A stretch of 64,000 bases of DNA from Arthrobacter sp. D5-1. GTDB taxonomy: Bacteria; Actinomycetota; Actinomycetes; Actinomycetales; Micrococcaceae. The stretch lies in the NCBI RefSeq assembly GCF_017357425.1, contig NZ_CP014572.1, positions 248,001 through 312,000 of the forward strand, in the 5' to 3' direction. Both the position numbers and the translations under genes were made by a program. Shown piece by piece: positions 8,411 through 17,185 of this stretch (positions within the stretch are counted from its first letter, which is position 1; each line of letters begins with the position of its first letter). The notes under the pieces were generated by a model that was not told the origin of the DNA, ran no database searches, and saw nothing but the letters and a program-made list of their open reading frames with translations.

Positions 8411-9598
8411 ATGGTGCGAGTCCAGCGGGTTCAAAGCGATGGCGCAGAAACCACATGGACAGTTCTCGGAGACGACTTCCTCCCGGTTCCGGAAATTGAG
8501 CTCTACTTCGAGCACCTGAGGCAGACCGGTCATTCCCCCAACACCGTTAAGTCCTACGCACGCTCCCTCTGCTTGTGGTGGGAGTTTCTGGGACTTCGCG
8601 GGCGTGCTTGGGACCACGTAGAACTTGAGGACTTGTCGGCCTTTCTGGCATGGATTCGTACAGGCCTTCCGCCAGAGGTGGTTATCTTTCGCGGGACCGC
8701 CACGTCGTCCCGGATTGCTCCTTCAACTGCTGCCCTGAGGGTTCAGGGCGTGCGCTCCTTCTATGCTTTCCATCAGTGGCGCGGGTACGATTTCGGGTCG
8801 ATTGTCTACTCCGACCGCCCGTCCCGGAGCCCGTATCTGCCGTTTCTGGGTCATACCAGTCGTGGACTGCGCCGCAGCGCTTCGGTAAGTGTCCCGAAGC
8901 GACGGTCCAGCGCTCCTGTCCTGACGGTTCGGCAGATCGACGCGATCAAGGATCACTGTGGTCGGTTCGATCCGAAAAAGAGGGAGTGGAGCGGGTCTGT
9001 CCGGGACCTTTTGCTTTTCACCTTGTTGGAGGAGACCGGGCTTCGGTTGGGCGAGGCACTCAGTTTGCAGCATCGGGACTGGCGTGCCGGGCGTGGGGAG
9101 AACGCCTACCTCGAGGTCGCTCCGCGCGATGACCACCCATACGGGCTGCGGGTCAAGGGCTCCCGATACCGCAAGATCCATATCTCCGATGGCCTGGACA
9201 GGCTCTACGCCGAATACGTCTGGCAGTTGTGCGAAGCCGGCATGGACTTGGCTGTGACGTCCATGGATGAGGCATACGTGTTCGTCAACCTCAGGATGGG
9301 GCATGAGTTCAAGCCCCTGCGGGCAGAGACCGTCTATAAACGCGTCGGGCGCATTCGCAGGGCCCTGGGCTCTGCGGTGCCGCCGGACTGGACGCCTCAT
9401 TGGTTCCGCCACACCCACGCCACGGCAATGCTCCTGGCAGGTGCCCCGCTCCATGTGGTGAGCCGGCGTCTCGGGCACTCTGACGTTCAGACAACCCTGA
9501 ATCTGTACGCCTGGGTCACCGATGACGAGGAACTCCGTTCCCTTGCCGACTGGCGAAGAATGACGAATCGATGGAGAGTCCAGGATGAAATCGGCTGA
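8411..9598 (+). CDS. tnpA: Tyrosine recombinase TnpA of the Tn554 type
   Basis: The 395-residue protein is a tyrosine site-specific recombinase. The SAM-like N-terminal core-binding domain spans about residues 25-135. The catalytic domain shows R212 (TGLRLGEAL), H330-x-x-R333 (HWFRHTHAT), H356 (LGHSDVQTT) and the nucleophile Y366 (LYAWV). Length fits Tn554 TnpA (about 360). GGGGAG precedes the start. Its last 14 bases overlap tnpB. Together with TnpB it would catalyse excision and site-specific insertion. The gene looks intact. Confidence 0.93.
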   Translation: MVRVQRVQSDGAETTWTVLGDDFLPVPEIELYFEHLRQTGHSPNTVKSYARSLCLWWEFLGLRGRAWDHVELEDLSAFLAWIRTGLPPEVVIFRGTATSSRIAPSTAALRVQGVRSFYAFHQWRGYDFGSIVYSDRPSRSPYLPFLGHTSRGLRRSASVSVPKRRSSAPVLTVRQIDAIKDHCGRFDPKKREWSGSVRDLLLFTLLEETGLRLGEALSLQHRDWRAGRGENAYLEVAPRDDHPYGLRVKGSRYRKIHISDGLDRLYAEYVWQLCEAGMDLAVTSMDEAYVFVNLRMGHEFKPLRAETVYKRVGRIRRALGSAVPPDWTPHWFRHTHATAMLLAGAPLHVVSRRLGHSDVQTTLNLYAWVTDDEELRSLADWRRMTNRWRVQDEIG

Positions 9599-11720
9599 CG
9601 CGCGAACCCTTGAGGCACTGAGCCTCAATGGCAGAAACCCATTCACCACCCACGCCAACCAGGCGTTGGGAAACCAGGTCCCAGCGGAGATGCAATTGCT
9701 CCACTACACCCGGACCACGATCCCCGAACAATACCTGCCGTTCTTCGCCTACTACCACGCCAAGATCGGGAACATTCACCTGGACGGGCTCCCACCGGTG
9801 ATGCAGAGGGAAATGCAGTACGTCATCTGGAGCATCGTCAAAGGTGGTGGCCGTGTTCCCTGCTCGCCGCTGGGACTACTCATGAGGGAACTGGCAGAGA
9901 CCTCCCGCCGGTTGAAAGCAGAGGGGAAAGCCGCGGAAAGCCTGATGGACCGCACCCCATCCCAATGGCGGAAAGAGCTCAGCAGTTCCTGGGCGAAAAG
10001 AACCCGGGCGCTGCCGAACCCCTCGACCCTGCGAACCATCACCGGGCCTCTGGACCGGGCCTCGAAGTTGTTGTGGTTCGCCTACGATGACGGTCCCTGG
10101 TGGAAACGGGAAGTCTGGTCACTGGACTTGGACACCCGCATTCCCCGGGGGCGGAACATCCCTCCGAAGACGGATGCCATCCATTGGCACGAAGTCACGC
10201 CGGCCTGGCTGAGGCTGGGAGCGATGCTCTACGTCAAGACTGAGCTGGAACGGGGTGACATCGCCTGGGGGACAGTGCTGCAGCGACACCACGGGATTAA
10301 AGTTTTCGGCAGATTCCTCACCCTCAGAGGTGTCGATACGCCCCTTCTCGCCAGGAATGCCCAGGAGCGCAGGGCCTTGATCCTCGACTTCCTCACCGAG
10401 AGCGCCTTCACGACCCAAAACGGCCGCCGACGCGAGCAGTCAGGCATTTCCTCGATCGTCGCAGCCGTCCGGGGGCTGTATGAGTTCATGGTTGATCATG
10501 CCGAGGACGCGGCACAGACCGGAATCGACGCCCGCTGGACTACATTGTCCCCGGACTACCTCCGCCTCATACGCCCGGGCGACCTCCCACGAAAGTCGAA
10601 GAAAGAGCCGCTCGACGAAACCCGACTCTATTCCGACCACACGATGTCCCAAATCGCCCTGCACGCACCATTGCTGGGGGCTTCAAGGACAGACGGAGGT
10701 CTGGGAGATCCCCAAGCGATGCGGATCCTCCTTTTGCTCATCGCGACAGGTCGCCGCGCGAGCGAAATCTGCATGATCGACGTCAATCCCTTGATACCTG
10801 TTCCGGGAGCCGAGGACCCGGGATCGGACAGAATCGCCAAGCTGCGATACCAGCAGACCAAGATCGACGGAGCACCCGAAACGATCTTCATCGATTCCGA
10901 GGCAATTGAGATCATTGCCGAACAACAGCGATGGCTCAAAGACCACCTTCACCGAAACCAAATCACAGAGCCTCCGCAGTATCTGTTCATCCGGAGCCAT
11001 AACAACCTGCACGGTCAACGCCCCTACAGCAGTAACGTCTTCCGTACGCAGCTGCGAAAGCTGGTAGATCTCGCCGACATCCGCGACGAAAACGATCAAC
11101 CACTCAAACTCGCCAGAACCCATAACTTCAGGCACACCAAGGCAACGAACCTACTCAACGCCGGCGTCCCACTTCACGTCGTTCAGCGATACCTGGGCCA
11201 CACCACCCCCGAGATGACCATGCACTACGCCCAGACCCTGGACGCGACGGCCAAAGCGGAATTCATCAAGTACCGAAAACTCACAGCCGAGGGCAGCCGG
11301 CCGGTTATGTCCTCGGAGGACCTCTACGAGCTTATGGCTTTGGATGCCCGCACCGACCGAGTCTTGCCGAACGGGTGGTGCACGCTCCCGCCGGCCCAGA
11401 CCTGCGGCAAAGGCAACGCGTGCCTGACCTGCGACCTGTTCGTCACGGACGAACGCTTCCTGGGCGTCCATGAGGGCGAGCTCGTTGCACTGGATACTCT
11501 GGTCGAGAAACGCCAGGAGGCCCACCAACAACGAACTGGCGAGCCGATGGGCGAAAACCACGTGTGGCTGACCCTCCGGCGTCGAGAACAGCGTGCCTTG
11601 GGAAGAATCGTCGAGGCCATCAAAGACCCTGCACGCGGCAAGTCTCCCGTGGCCGGAGCTGGCACGCCGGCACGGACTGAGTCCGACATTCACCGGGCAC
11701 CACGTCAGGTCACCGGGTAA
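9585..11720 (+). CDS. tnpB: Tyrosine recombinase TnpB of the Tn554 type
   Basis: A long (711-residue) tyrosine recombinase, matching the larger second recombinase of Tn554 (about 630 residues). Catalytic residues are R391 (TGRRASEI), H513 and R516 (HNFRHTKAT) and Y548 (HYAQTLDATAK). Near the C terminus C607, C613 and C616 (CGKGNACLTC) form a zinc-ribbon-like cluster typical of these proteins. The start overlaps tnpA and its TAA stop directly abuts the ATG of tnpC, so the three genes are translationally coupled. No truncation is visible. Confidence 0.92.
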   Translation: MKSADARTLEALSLNGRNPFTTHANQALGNQVPAEMQLLHYTRTTIPEQYLPFFAYYHAKIGNIHLDGLPPVMQREMQYVIWSIVKGGGRVPCSPLGLLMRELAETSRRLKAEGKAAESLMDRTPSQWRKELSSSWAKRTRALPNPSTLRTITGPLDRASKLLWFAYDDGPWWKREVWSLDLDTRIPRGRNIPPKTDAIHWHEVTPAWLRLGAMLYVKTELERGDIAWGTVLQRHHGIKVFGRFLTLRGVDTPLLARNAQERRALILDFLTESAFTTQNGRRREQSGISSIVAAVRGLYEFMVDHAEDAAQTGIDARWTTLSPDYLRLIRPGDLPRKSKKEPLDETRLYSDHTMSQIALHAPLLGASRTDGGLGDPQAMRILLLLIATGRRASEICMIDVNPLIPVPGAEDPGSDRIAKLRYQQTKIDGAPETIFIDSEAIEIIAEQQRWLKDHLHRNQITEPPQYLFIRSHNNLHGQRPYSSNVFRTQLRKLVDLADIRDENDQPLKLARTHNFRHTKATNLLNAGVPLHVVQRYLGHTTPEMTMHYAQTLDATAKAEFIKYRKLTAEGSRPVMSSEDLYELMALDARTDRVLPNGWCTLPPAQTCGKGNACLTCDLFVTDERFLGVHEGELVALDTLVEKRQEAHQQRTGEPMGENHVWLTLRRREQRALGRIVEAIKDPARGKSPVAGAGTPARTESDIHRAPRQVTG

Positions 11721-12161
11721 ATGGTCCGGGGCAACACCGAGAATCTTCGGCTGGCCGCCCAGACGAAACGCGATGCCGCTTTGGCGCGCGCCGAGAAGGG
11801 ACTGCGAAGGCTCCTCAAAGCCGGCCGCCCAATCACATTCCAAACCGTGGCAGCAGAAGCAGGAGTCTCCAAAGACTTCCTCTACCGGACCAGCGACCTG
11901 CGCGAACGAATCATGGATCTCCGCTCCAAAACCACGCCGGGGAGCGAACCAAAGCGTGACCATCCACGGAGCGAACCGCCGCATCCCGACACCAGCAGCA
12001 TCGTCAGGACTCTGGCGGCCAAACTTGCCGCGGAGCGATCAACCAACGGGAAAAAGATCGCCGAGCTCGAAGCCGCCCTCGCAGCAGCCCACGGCGAAAT
12101 TCTCCAGCTTCGGCGCCGGAATCCCTGCCCACCGCCTCGCACCGCGCCATCCGGGCAGTAG
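11721..12161 (+). CDS. tnpC: TnpC-like accessory protein (DUF6262 type)
   Basis: This 146-residue basic protein sits directly after tnpB, as TnpC does in Tn554, where it affects transposition orientation and efficiency. The N-terminal half has a helix-turn-helix-like stretch (ITFQTVAAEAGVSKDFLYR, about residues 38-56). The C-terminal part (about 90-130) is a charged coiled-coil-like helix containing KIAELEAALAAAHGEILQL. Both features are usual for DUF6262 proteins beside recombinase pairs. Stop and start codons touch, so expression should be coupled. Confidence 0.8.
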   Translation: MVRGNTENLRLAAQTKRDAALARAEKGLRRLLKAGRPITFQTVAAEAGVSKDFLYRTSDLRERIMDLRSKTTPGSEPKRDHPRSEPPHPDTSSIVRTLAAKLAAERSTNGKKIAELEAALAAAHGEILQLRRRNPCPPPRTAPSGQ

Positions 12162-12169
12162 GCGCGGGA

Positions 12170-12592
12170 TCAGTTCGTGCTGTCGGTGAGGTCGTTGTAG
12201 AGGGCCTGCACGCGGGTTTTGATGTCGTCGCGGACCAGGCGCATGCGTTCTATGCCCTCGATACCGCGGGTAGAGGGTTCGTCGGTTTCCCAGATCTCAA
12301 ACCGCTTCCCGGCAGGTGCGTCGAGTTTGGCTTCAGTGCCGAGGACGATGACGGCGTCCACGAGGTTCAGGACCTCGTCGGTGACGGGTTTCGGGTATTC
12401 ACCGGTGACGTCGATGCCCAGCTCCGTCAGTGAGTCCACGGCTTGGCCGTTCAAGGACTCTGCGGGTTTGGTGCCTGCGGAGTAGACGGTGATGTTGTCC
12501 CCGGCGAGGTCGCGCATGAGACCTGCGGCGAGTTGGGATTTGCCGCCGTTCTTGCTGCAGACGAAGAGGACCGCGGGGTGTTCGGTTGTCAT
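12170..12592 (-). CDS. arsC: Arsenate reductase, mycothiol-dependent type
   Basis: A 140-residue protein of the low-molecular-weight phosphatase fold. Its P-loop is CSKNGGKS with C12 as nucleophile, followed by AGTKPAESLN. A lysine (K18) replaces the usual arginine of CX5R. That NGGKSQ form matches the mycothiol-transferase arsenate reductases ArsC1/ArsC2 of Corynebacterium glutamicum, which use mycothiol and mycoredoxin. The cysteine pair of thioredoxin-coupled ArsC is absent, as expected. Its ATG overlaps the upstream stop as TAATG, so it is the last gene of the ars operon. Confidence 0.85.
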   Translation of the reverse strand: MTTEHPAVLFVCSKNGGKSQLAAGLMRDLAGDNITVYSAGTKPAESLNGQAVDSLTELGIDVTGEYPKPVTDEVLNLVDAVIVLGTEAKLDAPAGKRFEIWETDEPSTRGIEGIERMRLVRDDIKTRVQALYNDLTDSTN

Positions 12593-13248
12593 TAGAGGGC
12601 TGCTTCTTTCGTGAGGGAGGCGACCAGGGTTTTGACCCGGTCGTGGATCTGGTCGCGGATGTCCCGGACGGTTTCCAGCGATTGGCCGGCGGGGTCGGTG
12701 AGGTCCCAGTCTTCGTAGCGTTTGCCGGGGTAGATTGGGCAGGAGTCCCCGCAGCCCATGGTGATGACGACGTCGGAAGCCCGGACGACATCATCGGTGA
12801 GCGGTTTGGGGTATTCCTTGCCCAAGTCCAGGCCCATCTCGCTCATCACGGTCACGACGGTCTGGTCCAGTTCGGAGGCCGGGAGGGACCCGGCGGACCG
12901 GACCCGGATCCTGCCTTTGGCTTCGACGTTGAGCAGAGCGGCGGCCATTTGGGACCGGCCGGCGTTCTGGACGCAGACGAATAAAACTTCGGGCACGTCG
13001 GAGACGATGGCGCCCTTGGATTTGGCCAGGGCGTGGAGCCTGTCGTTGGCGAAGTGCTCGGTGGTCGCGGGCAGGTAGGCGCTGATCTTCGCGGTCCTGG
13101 CCAGGGCGGTGTAGGACTCGAAGACGTAGCGTTCGACGGTTTCGGCGGCGAACGTTCCGGCGTAGCGGTCGGCGAGGCGGTTGCTGATCCGGTGCAGGAC
13201 TTCGGTGTTGTCCTGCAGTCCCAGCGTTGTTTCCTGGTGGTCGGTCAT
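12592..13248 (-). CDS. arsC: Arsenate reductase with N-terminal helical domain
   Basis: A 218-residue ArsC. Residues 1-80 form a helical extension seen in actinobacterial ArsC proteins (a three-helix dimerisation domain). The phosphatase-like domain follows, with the loop CVQNAGRS (C92, R98) and the second cysteine motif MGCGDSCP, which supplies the resolving cysteines of a thioredoxin-type cycle. It would reduce arsenate to arsenite in the cytoplasm. It lies 60 bp after arsO and is coupled to the next arsC by TAATG. Confidence 0.88.
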   Translation of the reverse strand: MTDHQETTLGLQDNTEVLHRISNRLADRYAGTFAAETVERYVFESYTALARTAKISAYLPATTEHFANDRLHALAKSKGAIVSDVPEVLFVCVQNAGRSQMAAALLNVEAKGRIRVRSAGSLPASELDQTVVTVMSEMGLDLGKEYPKPLTDDVVRASDVVITMGCGDSCPIYPGKRYEDWDLTDPAGQSLETVRDIRDQIHDRVKTLVASLTKEAAL

Positions 13249-13308
13249 GGCAGTACTCCCTAGGGGTGGGTCCGGCTCGATGATGACTGGCGCTGTGGGT
13301 TGGGTGGG

Positions 13309-14691
13309 TTAGTTGTCGGCGGAGCGTCCGTGGGCCAGCCCGGTCGGGAACCCGACGAACGCTGGTTTGGGTGCCGCGCAGCAACCTCCCTGGGCTTCGG
13401 GCTCCTGCGTGGTGGCTGCGGCCGGGACGTCACAGCTGGTGCCCGCGTCCGCGGAGCAGACCCCGGTTTCGGGCAGTTCCAGGTGCACGGTGTCTGCTGC
13501 TGCTTGGTCACCCGCGAGGGCGGCGGCCACGGAGCGGACCTGTTCGTAGCCGGTGGCCAGCAGGAACGTCGGTGCCCTTCCGTAGGACTTCATCCCGACA
13601 ATGTAGAAGTCCTTCTCCGGGTGCGCCAGAACCTTAGCGCCGTGCGCTGGGACGGTGCCGCAGGAGTGGAATTCCGGGTCGATGAGCGGGCCGAGCTCGG
13701 TGGGGGCTTCCACTGCCGGGTCCAGGTTCAGGCGCAGTTCCCGCAGGACATCCAGATCGGGCCGGAATCCGGTGCAGGGCGCGATGACGTCAGCCTCGAC
13801 GGTGCGCCCGTCCACCGCTTCGACCGTGACGTGCGTGTCGAGGGTTTTCAGGGCGGCGATGCCGAAGCCGGTGTGCAGTTCGATGGTTCCGGCGTCGACC
13901 AGGCGGCGGAGCCGGGAGCCGAGCTGGCCGCGGGCGGGTAGACCGTCGGCGTCTCCGCCGCCGTAGACCTTCTCCGCGGACTCGCCGCGGACGGCCCAGA
14001 GGATCGTGGTGCCGGGTTCTTCCTTGGCCAGTTCGGCGAGGTTGATCAGGGTGTTCGCAGCTGAGTGACCGGCACCGACGACGAGGACGCGGCGGCCGGC
14101 GAACGCGGCACGGTCCCTTCCAATAGCGTCGGGCAGCGGCGAGGAGATCCGGTCAGCTGCGGTGGTCTCGCCGATGGCCGGCAGACCCGAGGTGCCGAGC
14201 GGGTTTCGCGTGGACCAGGTCCCGGAGGCGTCGATGACAGCACCGACGACATGGTCCCGAATCTCGCTGCCGTCGTGCTCAACGCGGACAACGAACGGGG
14301 TGGTGTCACGGTCCCGGACATGGGTTTTGTCCAGCCCAGCGCGGGTGACGGCAATGACGCGGGCGCCAGTCTGGAGCCGGGAGGCGATCTGGGCGGTGGC
14401 GGCCAGCGGGGTGAGGTAGTTGTCGATGAGTTCCCCGCCGTAGGGCAGTGCCGTGGGGCGGGGGGACTCCCACCCGGTGGGTTCGAGCAGGCGCACGGCG
14501 GCGTCGTCGAGGTTGAACCGCCACGGAGAGAACAGCCGGATGTGGCGCCATTGTTCAATGGCGGCACCGGCGGTGGGGCCGGCTTCGAAGATGACCGGTT
14601 CGAGGCCGCGCTCAAGCAAATGTGCCGCGGTGGCCAAACCGATGGGTCCTGCGCCGATTACGGCGACCGGAAGGTTCTTCACTGAATCCAT
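13309..14691 (-). CDS. arsO: ArsO-like flavin monooxygenase with cysteine-rich tail
   Basis: A 460-residue FAD/NAD(P)-dependent oxidoreductase. The FAD-binding glycine motif is VIGAGPIGLATAA near residue 10, and a second dinucleotide motif is VVGAGHSAANTLI near residue 206. It matches the flavin-binding monooxygenases called ArsO that sit beside arsT and arsC in actinobacterial ars clusters, such as the Streptomyces FR-008 plasmid. The substrate of ArsO is not firmly known. The last 50 residues hold scattered cysteines and a CC pair (GGCCAAPK), which may bind arsenite. AGAGGA precedes the ATG. Confidence 0.8.
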   Translation of the reverse strand: MDSVKNLPVAVIGAGPIGLATAAHLLERGLEPVIFEAGPTAGAAIEQWRHIRLFSPWRFNLDDAAVRLLEPTGWESPRPTALPYGGELIDNYLTPLAATAQIASRLQTGARVIAVTRAGLDKTHVRDRDTTPFVVRVEHDGSEIRDHVVGAVIDASGTWSTRNPLGTSGLPAIGETTAADRISSPLPDAIGRDRAAFAGRRVLVVGAGHSAANTLINLAELAKEEPGTTILWAVRGESAEKVYGGGDADGLPARGQLGSRLRRLVDAGTIELHTGFGIAALKTLDTHVTVEAVDGRTVEADVIAPCTGFRPDLDVLRELRLNLDPAVEAPTELGPLIDPEFHSCGTVPAHGAKVLAHPEKDFYIVGMKSYGRAPTFLLATGYEQVRSVAAALAGDQAAADTVHLELPETGVCSADAGTSCDVPAAATTQEPEAQGGCCAAPKPAFVGFPTGLAHGRSADN

Positions 14692-14735
14692 GCTGTCCTC
14701 TGTTCTTTTCCGTTGGTGCGGTTGGTTTCGGGGGT

Positions 14736-14764
14736 GCCTGCCGGTCCTTGTGGGTCCGGCAGGC
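14736..14764 (-). terminator. Hairpin between the cysteine peptide and arsO
   Basis: A 9-bp perfect stem, GCCTGCCGG with CCGGCAGGC, and an 11-base loop lie 15 bases after the stop of the small peptide and 45 bases before arsO. There is no T-run, so it may set relative expression or stabilise the upstream message rather than end it. Confidence 0.5.
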
Positions 14765-14778
14765 CGGGGCTGTGCTGT

Positions 14779-14841
14779 TTAGCAGCAGTCCGGATCGTCC
14801 TCGTCGCAGCAGCCCGTGTCGGTGCAGCACCCGGTGTCCAT
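14779..14841 (-). CDS. 20-residue cysteine-pair peptide in the ars operon
   Basis: A very short frame between arsT and arsO starts with ATG at 14841, ends with TAA at 14779 and has a strong GGAGGGGG sequence about 8 bases upstream. The product is 20 residues with cysteine pairs at 5-6, 11-12 and 19-20 and an acidic segment (DEDD) at 13-16. Six of 20 residues are cysteine. Vicinal cysteine pairs bind arsenite and soft metals, so a metallothionein-like or arsenite-chaperone role is a reasonable inference. I know of no named family. Confidence 0.65.
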   Translation of the reverse strand: MDTGCCTDTGCCDEDDPDCC

Positions 14842-14871
14842 CCAGTTCACCCCCTCCCCGTTACTGAGTGG

Positions 14872-15873
14872 TTAGGCGTGGGTTGGTTCTTCAACCAGTG
14901 CCGTGGCGATGCTGTCGGCATCCTCCAGCGCGACCAGGAACCGTTCGGCGTCCAACGCGGCCGCGCAGCCGGTGCCCGCGGCGGTAATGGCCTGCCGGTA
15001 GCGGTGATCCACCGCATCACCACAGGCGAAGACACCCGAGAGGTTGGTGACCGTGGTGGGTGAGTCGACCTTGATGTAGCCCTCAGCGTCCAGGTCCACC
15101 TGTCCGGTGACCAGTTCGGTGCGGGGCACGTGGCCGATGGCGACGAAGATGCCGGTGGCGGCCTGTTCGCGGGTTTCCCCGGTGCGGGTGTCCGTCAGGG
15201 TCACGCCGGTGACCTTGGTGTCGCCGTGGATCTTGGTGATGGCGGAGTTCCAGGCGAAGGTGATCTTGGGGTTGTCCTTGGCGCGCTGGGCCATGATCCG
15301 GGAGGCCCGGAGTTCGTCCTTGCGGACGACAACAGTGACGGTCCTGGCGAAGCGGGTCAGGAAGGTCGCTTCCTCCATCGCGGAGTCACCGCCGCCGACG
15401 ACGATGATGTCCTGCTCGCGGAAGAAGAACCCGTCGCAGGTCGCGCACCAGGACACACCGTGGCCGCTGAGCTTCTTCTCTTCCGGCAAGCCCAGCTCCT
15501 TGTAGGCGGACCCGGTCGCGAGGATAACGGCAGGTGCTTCGTGCGTGGTACCGGCGCCGGTGACGACACGCTTGAGGTGACCGGTCAGATCAACCTCGGT
15601 GGCGTCGTCGAACACGATCCGGGCGCCGAACTTCTCGGCCTGTTCCTGGAGCCCATCCATCAGCTCCGGGCCCTGGACGCCGCCCGGGAAGCCGGGGAAA
15701 TTCTCTACCTCGGTGGTGTTCATCAACGCGCCACCAGCGGTGACCGAACCGGCCAGGACCAAAGGATTCAACCCGGCCCGGGCAGCATAAATCGCGGCCG
15801 TGTATCCGGCAGGGCCGGAGCCGATGATGATCAGATGTTCTGTCTGGACGTCGGTACTGGCGTCGGTGCTCAC
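14872..15873 (-). CDS. arsT: Thioredoxin reductase (ArsT)
   Basis: A 333-residue NADPH-dependent thioredoxin reductase. It shows the FAD motif [19 protein letters not shown] at about residue 16, the redox-active CATC (in [11 protein letters not shown]), the NADPH motif [12 protein letters not shown], and the C-terminal [15 protein letters not shown]. Length is normal. In ars operons ArsT recycles the electron donor for thioredoxin-coupled ArsC. The start is GTG at 15873, preceded by AGGAGAG. It lies between arsC (33 bp upstream) and the small cysteine peptide. Confidence 0.88.
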   Translation of the reverse strand: MSTDASTDVQTEHLIIIGSGPAGYTAAIYAARAGLNPLVLAGSVTAGGALMNTTEVENFPGFPGGVQGPELMDGLQEQAEKFGARIVFDDATEVDLTGHLKRVVTGAGTTHEAPAVILATGSAYKELGLPEEKKLSGHGVSWCATCDGFFFREQDIIVVGGGDSAMEEATFLTRFARTVTVVVRKDELRASRIMAQRAKDNPKITFAWNSAITKIHGDTKVTGVTLTDTRTGETREQAATGIFVAIGHVPRTELVTGQVDLDAEGYIKVDSPTTVTNLSGVFACGDAVDHRYRQAITAAGTGCAAALDAERFLVALEDADSIATALVEEPTHA

Positions 15874-15906
15874 GGAAGTCTCTCCTGGTGCTCGAAAAAA
15901 GATGGG

Positions 15907-16329
15907 TTACTTGGCGGCCGGGACCAGCGAGGCGATCAGGGCCTCGATGCGGGTCTTGATCTCGTCGCGGATCGGACGGACAGCGTCCACGCCTTGGCCT
16001 GCGGGATCTTCAAGGACCCAGTCCTCGTAGCGCTTGCCGGGGAAGTACGGGCATTCATCGCCGCAGCCCATGGTGATGACGACGTCGGATTCCTTCACGG
16101 CCTCGGTGGTGAGGACCTTGGGGATTTCGGCGGACATGTCGATGCCGAGCTCGGCCATGGCTTCAACGGCGGCTGGGTTGACCTTGTCCGCGGGCTGCGA
16201 GCCGGCGGAACGGACCTCGATGGCCCCTTCGGACAGGGTGGTGAGAAACGCTGCGGCCATCTGGGAACGTCCGGCGTTGTGGACGCAGACGAACAGGACG
16301 GAGGGCTTCTTGGTGGTTTCGGTGCTCAC
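15907..16329 (-). CDS. arsC: Arsenate reductase, thioredoxin-type
   Basis: A 140-residue ArsC with catalytic loop CVHNAGRS (Cys near residue 15) and downstream MGCGDECPYFPGKRYEDW, so all the cysteines of the thioredoxin-coupled mechanism are present. I chose the GTG at 16329 because AGGAG lies 7-11 bases before it. The frame stays open further upstream, but that stretch would run back into the operator region. It is the first gene of the ars operon arsC-arsT-peptide-arsO-arsC-arsC, and two ArsR-type boxes lie 85-140 bp upstream. Confidence 0.88.
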   Translation of the reverse strand: MSTETTKKPSVLFVCVHNAGRSQMAAAFLTTLSEGAIEVRSAGSQPADKVNPAAVEAMAELGIDMSAEIPKVLTTEAVKESDVVITMGCGDECPYFPGKRYEDWVLEDPAGQGVDAVRPIRDEIKTRIEALIASLVPAAK

Positions 16330-16413
16330 GGGGTTTCTCCTGGGATCAGTTGGGTGAGGGGTTGGGAACTCTCTGAATCTCTGTCCGCTCCGTTGCAGCA
16401 GCACCGGCCTGAT

Positions 16414-16468
16414 ATTGATGCTTGTCGATATATGGAGTATCGGACAGTAGATTGATGATTGTCAATAT
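16414..16468 (-). promoter_or_regulatory. Two ArsR-type operators before the ars operon
   Basis: ATTGATGCTTGTCGATAT (16414-16431) and ATTGATGATTGTCAATAT (16451-16468) are near-identical imperfect inverted repeats (ATTGA-N6-TCAAT). The same box occurs before arsR at 18013-18030. On the minus strand TTGACA at 16465-16460 could be the -35 element, with GATACT about 18 bp further on, so the second box overlaps the promoter. ArsR binding would repress until arsenite arrives. Confidence 0.7.
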
Positions 16469-16510
16469 TTAGCTTGGAAGGCTCCCCGTAAGCGCCCGGT
16501 CGTTCTTGGA

Positions 16511-17185
16511 TCAGGCGGCGTGCAGGCGGGGAGCGAGGTCGTTGATGCGTGCGGACAAATCTGTGAAGGCGTTCTCGAAGGCGTCTTCATTGTTCAGTCG
16601 CAGGGGGTCGGGCACGGACCAGTGGATACCGCCAAGGCCGGCCAGTTCCTCATGGGCGTTGTCGCAGACGGTCACGATGAAATCATCGGCGGCCGCCACC
16701 TGATCCAGCTGGCGCGGGGTCAGCTGGTCAAGATCGACACCGTGGCGGCGGGCCACGGCTACAGCGCCGTCGGCAATGCGCTCGGCCGGATGGGTTCCGG
16801 CCGAGATGGAGGGGATGTTACTGACCTGGCGCCAGAGCGCGGTCGCCAGCTGGGAACGGGCGCTGTTCCGGGTGCAAATGAACAGCACACGTCGCGCTGC
16901 GTGCTCACGCCCGGGTGCCAGTCCGTCAAGGGCTCCGGCTGCGAGCCGGAAGTAGCTGCGTCGCTTGTCCGCTTCCGAACGGTGGCGGGTAGCAAGCCCG
17001 GCTTCCTCAAGGCTGCGCAGGTGGTGCGAGAGCAGGTTCGAGGGCATCCCAAGTTCAGCCTGCAGCTCCGTCGGCGACAAATCCCCCAGGGTCAACAGGT
17101 CCACGATGCGAAGGCGGGCAGGATCGGCGAGGGCGGCATGCTTTGCAACCCGCGCCCGAAAGATGGTCATCTGCTCAGTATCCAT
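16511..17185 (-). CDS. ArsR-ArsC fusion protein
   Basis: A 224-residue two-domain protein. Residues about 8-85 form an ArsR winged helix (DPARLRIVDLL, then LSPTELQAELGMPSNLLSHHL). Residues about 98-224 form a low-molecular-weight phosphatase/ArsC-like domain with CTRNSARS (C104, R110). The HTH has no obvious arsenite-binding cysteine cluster. The ATG at 17185 is used because family similarity starts there, although the frame is open for 87 codons more. It is divergent from the aquaglyceroporin gene with a 46-bp gap. Confidence 0.82.
   Translation of the reverse strand: MDTEQMTIFRARVAKHAALADPARLRIVDLLTLGDLSPTELQAELGMPSNLLSHHLRSLEEAGLATRHRSEADKRRSYFRLAAGALDGLAPGREHAARRVLFICTRNSARSQLATALWRQVSNIPSISAGTHPAERIADGAVAVARRHGVDLDQLTPRQLDQVAAADDFIVTVCDNAHEELAGLGGIHWSVPDPLRLNNEDAFENAFTDLSARINDLAPRLHAA

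Noticed and set aside
15130..16455. 441-codon plus-strand frame
   Set aside because: It is a shadow of arsT and arsC, which have clear catalytic motifs on the minus strand.
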